In this document: in pieces, positions 5,942 to 9,524 of the stretch
How positions within the stretch are numbered: position 1 is the first letter of the stretch
How the letters are laid out: each line of letters starts with the position of its first letter
Assembly: GCA_027625215.1 (NCBI GenBank)
Contig: JAQBWJ010000035.1
Location: forward strand, 1 to 9,524
Reading direction: 5' to 3'
Length of the DNA stretch: 9,524 nt
From: Candidatus Poribacteria bacterium
GTDB lineage: Bacteria; Poribacteria; WGA-4E; GCA-2687025
Position numbers and translations under genes: made by a program
Notes under the pieces: model-generated
Database searches by the model: none
Told to the model about the DNA's origin: nothing
The model's input: only the letters and a program-made list of their open reading frames with translations

Positions 5942-7012
5942 ATGAAACAACTGTTCCACGAAGACCTATATTCGTGGTCGACGTTCAGCGAAGCGCGCCA
6001 ACTCGACTTCAACAGCCACCTATGGGTGCGTCAAAACGGGTCGGAAGTCGGGAATGTCGTGATCGACCCGCTACCGCTCTCCGACGGCGACCGCCGACAA
6101 CTCGACGCGCTCGGCGGCGCGGCGTTCATCGTCATCACGAACCGCGACCACGAACGGGAGGCGGGCGCTCTCCGCGACACAACGGGCGCGCAGATCGTCG
6201 TCCACGAAGACGATGCGCCCCTGCTGTCGGTCAAGGTGGATCGTACCGTTCGTGATGGGGACGAGATCGTGCCGTGGCTGTCCGTCATCCACCTGCGGCA
6301 CGGCAAGAGTCCCGGCGAAATCATGCTCCACCTGCGCGACAAAGGGGTGATGATCGGAGGCGACCTCGTTGTCGGCGCGCCGATGGGCAGGTTGTCGCTC
6401 ATCGCCGACGACAAGTTGGAAAATCCGCCCGCCGCCGCGCTCGAACTTCGGAAGGCGCTGCGCCACTGGTTCGACGTGCTGCTCGTCGGCGACGGCGCGT
6501 CCATCTTCACGAACGCGCGCGAGCGGTTGGTCGAATGCCTCGAAGCGCGGACGGATATCTACCTCAACAAGATTCATCCCGACGAGCTCGAGTGGACGCC
6601 GAGAATGCGTCATGGCAACTTCGAGTGCGACGTTAAAGAGTTCGACGCGCTGATCGGGGCGAGGAATCTCGGTTATCGGCTGATCCGCGTGCCGCCGGGC
6701 AAGAAGATGTTCCCGTTCCACTCGCACACGATTGACGAGGAGTTCTTCTATGTCGTAGAAGGCGAATGCGTGTTGAGGACGCGCAATGGGGAGACGCGCG
6801 TTCGGCAGGGCGAGTTCATCGCGTTCCCGCCGGGACCGACGGGCGTTCATCAGTTTCGGAACGAGTCGAACGCGCCGTGCGTGTTCCTCGCGCTGGCGAA
6901 TATCGACCCAACAGGCGGGGACTACTGCGATCAACCGGACTCCGGCAAGTTGGTCGGACCGCACGGTGTCTACCGCAAACGCGATCAGGTTCCCTACCTC
7001 GACGGCGAGTGA
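5942..7012 (+). CDS. metallo-beta-lactamase-like (degenerate) and cupin fusion protein
   Basis: The product has 356 residues; ATG 5942 is preceded by GAGGGAG 7 nt upstream. The N-terminal half (about 1-225) follows the metallo-beta-lactamase fold order: VGNVVIDPLPLS (36-47), FIVITNRDHEREAG (62-75) where active enzymes have THxHxDH, HGKSPGEIMLHL (120-131) where they have the GH-T-PG block, and IGGDLVVGAPMG (138-149). The two first histidines of the metal motif are missing (N67, R68) while D69 and H70 remain, so a binuclear hydrolase site is unlikely. The C-terminal half (about 240-330) is a well-formed cupin: motif 1 has H260, H262, E266 and G274, and motif 2 has G290, P296, H303 and N307, giving a normal 3-His-1-Glu metal site. 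It is probably cytosolic. Substrate is unknown. The neighbour at 7291 suggests, weakly, a carbohydrate role. A cupin isomerase, dioxygenase or sensor are all possible. Confidence 0.82.
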   Translation: MKQLFHEDLYSWSTFSEARQLDFNSHLWVRQNGSEVGNVVIDPLPLSDGDRRQLDALGGAAFIVITNRDHEREAGALRDTTGAQIVVHEDDAPLLSVKVDRTVRDGDEIVPWLSVIHLRHGKSPGEIMLHLRDKGVMIGGDLVVGAPMGRLSLIADDKLENPPAAALELRKALRHWFDVLLVGDGASIFTNARERLVECLEARTDIYLNKIHPDELEWTPRMRHGNFECDVKEFDALIGARNLGYRLIRVPPGKKMFPFHSHTIDEEFFYVVEGECVLRTRNGETRVRQGEFIAFPPGPTGVHQFRNESNAPCVFLALANIDPTGGDYCDQPDSGKLVGPHGVYRKRDQVPYLDGE

Positions 7013-7040
7013 GGCGCGATCCGACAGGCTGAAGGTGGGC

Positions 7041-7100
7041 GTTGACATCGGTTTACATCCGTTGACATCGGTTGACATGGGTTTACCTAAGTTGACACCC
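7041..7100 (+). repeat. six tandem 10-bp units of GTTGACA type
   Basis: Six consecutive 10-bp units start at 7041, 7051, 7061, 7071, 7081 and 7091: GTTGACATCG, GTTTACATCC, GTTGACATCG, GTTGACATGG, GTTTACCTAA and GTTGACACCC. The register is exact and every unit begins GTT-K-AC. The period equals about one helical turn, so all copies face the same side of the DNA. Four units contain TTGACA, identical to the -35 consensus. It lies in the gap between the cupin gene and the Gfo/Idh gene and is probably a protein-binding array or promoter region. Confidence 0.75.
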
Positions 7101-7135
7101 TCTGTTTCCCTAAATCCCGATGAACACTGGTCTCA

Positions 7136-7167
7136 GGAGGTTGACACGCGAGATCGTGTTAACCTCC
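7136..7167. promoter_or_regulatory. 13-bp-arm palindrome upstream of the Gfo/Idh gene, possible operator
   Basis: GGAGGTTGACACG (7136-7148) and CGTGTTAACCTCC (7155-7167) are inverted repeats matching at 12 of 13 positions around a 6-nt centre. The left arm contains the same GTTGACA word as the array at 7041-7100. It lies 124 bp before the start codon. A dimeric regulator site or an RNA hairpin in the leader are both possible. Confidence 0.5.
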
Positions 7168-7290
7168 CGAACACCCCTCGTTTTCAGCCACACGCTCCGC
7201 GAATCACTCCCATTGCTCGTTCCTCTCCCGCGCCGTATCCTCATGGAACCAACGGATTTCGTCTTACCTGTATCGTCTCGGAGGGATGAG

Positions 7291-8376
7291 ATGGCAGAAT
7301 TAAAGGTCGGCATCGTCGGCGCGCCGCGCGGTTCGTCGTTCATCGCGGCGATTGGAGCCGTCACGGAAACGGAACTGGTCGCCGTGTGCGACATCAACGA
7401 GGCGAACCTGAACCGCACCGCCGACCATCACGGCGTGCCGAACCGCTTCACCGAATACGAGGCGATGCTCGAATCCGGCATCGACATGGTGGTCGTCTCG
7501 ACGCCGATGTCGTTGCATGTCCCGCAGTCGGTCGCCGCGTTGGAGCGGGGCATCCACGTCCTCTCCGAAGTGACCGCCGCGACGACGTTGGAGCAGTGTG
7601 TCCAACTCCGAGACGCCGCCGTGAACTCGTCGGCGAAATACATGCTCTCCGAGAACTACTGCTACATGCGCCCGAACGTCTTGGTGAAGTCGTTGGTGGA
7701 ACACGGGCTGTTCGGCGAGATTTACTTCGCGGAGGGCGAGTACGTCCACGACGTGAAGTTTCTCCACCACACGGCGGACGGCAAACCGACATGGCGCTAC
7801 TACGATCAGGTCGGCAAAAACGGCTGCACCTACGGCACGCACAGCCTCGGACCTGTCTTACAATGGTTCAAAGAGCCCGTCGTCACGGTGTCGTGCGTAG
7901 GCAGCGGCATCCACACCGACCCCGAGCACCTCATCGACGATACGGTGCTGATGAACTGCAAAACGGCGAGCGGCGCGCTCATCAAGATTCGGTTGGACAT
8001 GATGTCGAACCGCCCGCACAACATGGCGTACTACTCGCTGCAAGGCACGAAGGGTTGCTATGAGGCGTCTCGCGGCTTCGGCGACCAACCCAAAATCTGG
8101 CTGGCGGATCACTCCGAGAAGGTGGAATGGCGGTCGCTGTACGACTTCGCGGACGAGTTCATGCCCGACATCTGGAAGAACCCGCCGGACGAGGCGAAAC
8201 GCGCGGGTCACGGCGGCGGCGACTACTTCGTCATCCGCGAGTTCGTCGACGCCGTTCTGAATGACATGAAGCCGCCCATCGACATTTGGGACGCCCTCAA
8301 TTTCACGGTGCCGGGCTTGGTGTCGGAGGAATCCATCGCGCAGAACGGCGCGCCGCTGCCCGTCCCCAACTTCTAG
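7291..8376 (+). CDS. Gfo/Idh/MocA-family oxidoreductase-like protein (GH109-like)
   Basis: The protein has 361 residues from ATG 7291, which GGAGGG (7280-7285) precedes by 5 nt. The frame is open from 7120, but the fold starts exactly at VGIVGAPRG (6-14). The N-terminal Rossmann domain (about 4-125) has the dinucleotide loop GIVGAPRGSSF, the acidic VCDIN strand end (32-36) that favours NAD over NADP, and VVVSTPMSLH (67-76). The C-terminal alpha/beta domain (about 126-350) carries GLFGEIYFAEGEYVHDV (139-155), THSLGPVLQW (183-192) and GHGGGDYFVIREFVDAV (306-322). The usual EKP motif is replaced by SEVTAA (92-97), so the catalytic Lys of common sugar dehydrogenases is missing. SEV, ENYCY (121-125), GEYVHD and THSLGP recall GH109 NAD-dependent glycosidases, but no secretion signal is present. 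Family is certain; a sugar dehydrogenase, an isomerase or a redox glycosidase remain open. Confidence 0.9.
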   Translation: MAELKVGIVGAPRGSSFIAAIGAVTETELVAVCDINEANLNRTADHHGVPNRFTEYEAMLESGIDMVVVSTPMSLHVPQSVAALERGIHVLSEVTAATTLEQCVQLRDAAVNSSAKYMLSENYCYMRPNVLVKSLVEHGLFGEIYFAEGEYVHDVKFLHHTADGKPTWRYYDQVGKNGCTYGTHSLGPVLQWFKEPVVTVSCVGSGIHTDPEHLIDDTVLMNCKTASGALIKIRLDMMSNRPHNMAYYSLQGTKGCYEASRGFGDQPKIWLADHSEKVEWRSLYDFADEFMPDIWKNPPDEAKRAGHGGGDYFVIREFVDAVLNDMKPPIDIWDALNFTVPGLVSEESIAQNGAPLPVPNF

Positions 8377-8386
8377 TTTGGAGATT

Positions 8387-8421
8387 CCCTCTCCCTTCGA
8401 GGGAGAGGGCTAGGGTGAGGG
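8387..8421 (+). repeat. REP-like hairpin repeat with G-quadruplex motif
   Basis: CCCTCTCCCT (8387-8396) and AGGGAGAGGG (8400-8409) form a perfect 10-bp stem with a TCG loop. The 3' arm and its trailing part (8401-8421) consist of four GGG runs separated by AGA, CTA and TGA, a textbook intramolecular G-quadruplex pattern. It begins 10 bp after the Gfo/Idh stop. The same kind of repeat is widespread between genes in many GC-rich bacteria. There is no T-run, so a classical terminator is not supported. Confidence 0.75.
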
Positions 8422-8446
8422 TGGTCAAACCGCGCAACGCGCTCCT

Positions 8447-8501
8447 TTGGGAATGGGTACTTTCGCTAGACGTTCCGCGAGTGCGAGACCATCATTCCCA
8501 A
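8447..8501. promoter_or_regulatory. inverted repeat upstream of the MNT-HEPN cassette, possible regulatory site
   Basis: TTGGGAATG (8447-8455) and CATTCCCAA (8493-8501) are a perfect 9-bp inverted repeat with 37 nt between. The interior can pair further (TCGC/GCGA, 8463-8466 and 8483-8486). It ends 32 bp before the first MNT start codon, where an operator or a leader hairpin of a self-regulated toxin-antitoxin operon could lie. Evidence is symmetry and position only. Confidence 0.3.
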
Positions 8502-8533
8502 CAACCGTCACGCAAACGCGGAGACAGAACGCC

Positions 8534-8908
8534 ATGACCACGACCTCGCCGCCGATCTTCCCCCGCGCCATCCACGAGATGTCGCAGCGCATCGTCGCCA
8601 AGTTCCACCCGACGCGCGTGCTGCTGTTCGGCGCGTACGCGCGCGGCGACGCAACCGCCAACAGCGACGTGGAGTTGCTCGTCGTCATGCCCGACGAGAC
8701 GGACACGCGGCAGACCGATTTGGCGATCCGTCGGTTGCTGAAAGGCGGCTCGCTCCCGAAGAACGTCGTCGTGACGACGCCGGAGGAGCTCGAACGGCGC
8801 GGCAAGATGTTCGGCTCGGTGCTGCGAGAGGCGTTGGACGAAGGCGTGACGTTGTACTCGGACGGTTCGGCGGAGTTGGAGGCTCTCAACGCGGAGGCGG
8901 ACCAATGA
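8534..8908 (+). CDS. MNT-family nucleotidyltransferase paralogue with altered active site (MNT1)
   Basis: A 124-residue protein of the minimal nucleotidyltransferase family (polymerase-beta fold), which in HEPN/MNT modules acts as the antitoxin, often by adding AMP to the HEPN protein. I chose ATG 8534 (GGAGA at 8520-8524, 9 nt spacing) because its N-terminus aligns with the downstream paralogue; the frame is open from 8447. The active-site loop reads LFGAYARGDATANSDVELLV (31-50). The usual GS is GA (A34), the second Asp of DxD is Glu (E47), and the position of the third acidic residue is Asn (N77 in KNVVVTT). About 57 of 96 aligned residues match the second MNT protein. It also has a C-terminal tail of some 14 residues not found in that copy. 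It may be a regulatory pseudoenzyme. It overlaps the next gene by 4 bp (ATGA). Confidence 0.85.
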   Translation: MTTTSPPIFPRAIHEMSQRIVAKFHPTRVLLFGAYARGDATANSDVELLVVMPDETDTRQTDLAIRRLLKGGSLPKNVVVTTPEELERRGKMFGSVLREALDEGVTLYSDGSAELEALNAEADQ

Positions 8909-9234
8909 CGACGATGACGACGCTCCCGCCTGTAGTTCACGAGATGGCGGATCAGATCGTTCGGGAGTTCCACCCGATTCGCGTGCTCGTCTTCGGCTCG
9001 TACGCGCGCGGTGAAGCGACTCGTCATAGTGACGTAGACCTACTCGTTGTCATGCCGAACGGCACGGATCGGCGCAAAGCCGCCATCGCGATTTATTCGC
9101 TTCTGGCGGATCACACCATTCCGTCCGACATCGTGGTGACAACGCCGGATGAAATCGAGCGGCGGGGTAATCAAGTTGGAACGGTACTACGTCCGGCGTT
9201 GAGGGAAGGTGTGGTGCTGTACGATGCGGCGTAA
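8905..9234 (+). CDS. MNT-family nucleotidyltransferase, intact active site, putative antitoxin (MNT2)
   Basis: A 109-residue minimal nucleotidyltransferase with the full family signature: VFGSYARGEATRHSDVDLLV (29-48) gives G31-S32, D43 and D45, and D75 (SDIVVTT) is the expected third acidic residue. Such proteins in HEPN/MNT pairs neutralise the HEPN RNase, in the studied MntA-HepT case by adenylylating it. The start ATG at 8905 shares ATGA with the stop of MNT1, so translation is coupled. The 3' end overlaps the HEPN start by 11 bp. The order MNT1-MNT2-HEPN looks like a local duplication of the antitoxin gene followed by divergence. The N-terminus (MTTMTTLPPVVHEMADQIV) parallels MNT1 (IHEMSQRIV). 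Confidence in family is high; the antitoxin role is inferred from context. Confidence 0.9.
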   Translation: MTTMTTLPPVVHEMADQIVREFHPIRVLVFGSYARGEATRHSDVDLLVVMPNGTDRRKAAIAIYSLLADHTIPSDIVVTTPDEIERRGNQVGTVLRPALREGVVLYDAA

Positions 9235-9524
9235 CGACTCGCAAGACTGGCAGCGTTGGATGCAGTACGCCCAAGAAGACCTGACTGCGGCGGTCTCCGG
9301 CATGGGAAGCGACGACAGCATTCCTCGTCATATCTGTGGGCACGCGCAGCAAGCGGCAGAGAAAGCGATCAAAGCAGTTCTGGTACATCTGAGCGTTGAT
9401 TTTCCGCCGAGTCATAACTTGAACACACTGCGCGCTCTCATGCCGTCGGGCTGGGCTGTCACGTCGGATTATGATGACCTGTCGGAACTGACGGAATGGG
9501 TGTCGGAATCCAGATATCCTGTCA
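9224..9524 (+). CDS. HEPN-domain protein, putative toxin (partial, C-terminus off the right edge)
   Basis: From ATG 9224 the frame is open for 100 codons to the window end. The HEPN pattern is clear: WMQYAQEDLTAAV (12-24), then the helix GHAQQAAEKAIKAVLV (39-54), which is the most conserved HEPN block, then PPSHNLNTLRAL (61-72), and SRYPV (96-100) at the start of the last conserved part. HEPN proteins paired with MNT proteins are commonly RNases with an R-x4-6-H motif. R35 and H40 have that spacing, but in this subfamily I cannot tell whether they are the catalytic pair, and the end of the domain is missing. The start overlaps MNT2 by 11 bp, so the three genes form one operon. GAGGGAAGG (9201-9209) is the nearest purine run, 14 nt upstream. 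Translational coupling probably matters more. A start at M13 is possible. Confidence 0.88.
   Translation, partial: MRRNDSQDWQRWMQYAQEDLTAAVSGMGSDDSIPRHICGHAQQAAEKAIKAVLVHLSVDFPPSHNLNTLRALMPSGWAVTSDYDDLSELTEWVSESRYPV

Noticed and set aside
5777..5959. Small minus-strand frame whose translation contains CHPEERSDV
   Set aside because: This is the known false translation of a palindromic intergenic repeat. It also crosses the orphan terminal repeat and the next gene's start.
7041..7100. CRISPR-like array
   Set aside because: Units are 10 bp and directly adjacent with no spacers, and there are no cas genes.
7120..7290. Longer N-terminus for the Gfo/Idh protein starting at ATG 7120
   Set aside because: The 57 extra residues have no fold character and would run through the palindrome; the start at 7291 has GGAGGG and begins right at the Rossmann strand.

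Overview
The DNA is GC-rich and comes from a bacterium that probably has an outer membrane, because it encodes a TolC-type channel with a signal peptide. The mix of genes (Gfo/Idh protein, cupin, HEPN/MNT cassette, IS630 element and many GC-rich intergenic repeats) recalls uncultivated candidate-phylum genomes such as Poribacteria. That placement is an impression from repeat style and gene families; nothing here proves it.

Layout. A UMF1/Atg22-like MFS transporter runs off the left edge on the minus strand (1-1151). A divergent gene encodes a TolC-family outer-membrane protein (1405-2799). The gap between them holds a candidate promoter overlapped by a palindrome. After a long hairpin comes a small dimeric alpha/beta-barrel-like protein with an unclear start (2929-3315). 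A G-rich hairpin repeat follows, and it also supplies the ribosome binding site of queG (3375-4544), the epoxyqueuosine reductase of tRNA queuosine synthesis, here with C-terminal HEAT repeats.

From 4592 to 5789 lies an apparently intact IS630-family insertion sequence. It has 29-bp terminal inverted repeats, an orfA/orfB transposase joined by a -1 slippery site, and a complete DDE triad. It is nested in REP-like repeats. A third, diverged copy of its right terminal repeat (5903-5931) stands alone and contributes the Shine-Dalgarno sequence of the next gene.

That gene (5942-7012) encodes an unusual fusion: a metallo-beta-lactamase-like N-terminal half that has lost most metal ligands, joined to a C-terminal cupin that keeps its ligands. 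A 278-bp gap follows, with six 10-bp GTTGACA-type units in perfect helical phase and then a 13-bp-arm palindrome. Behind it is a Gfo/Idh/MocA-family protein of GH109-like appearance (7291-8376). The two genes may form a carbohydrate-related locus, but the second appears to have its own control region.

The right end is a HEPN/MNT cassette, translationally coupled by overlaps: a nucleotidyltransferase with a damaged active site (8534-8908), a paralogue with an intact site (8905-9234), and a HEPN protein (9224 to the right edge). It is preceded by a repeat that can fold either as a hairpin or as a canonical G-quadruplex. The MNT pseudoenzyme/enzyme pair upstream of HEPN is the most unusual system in the window.
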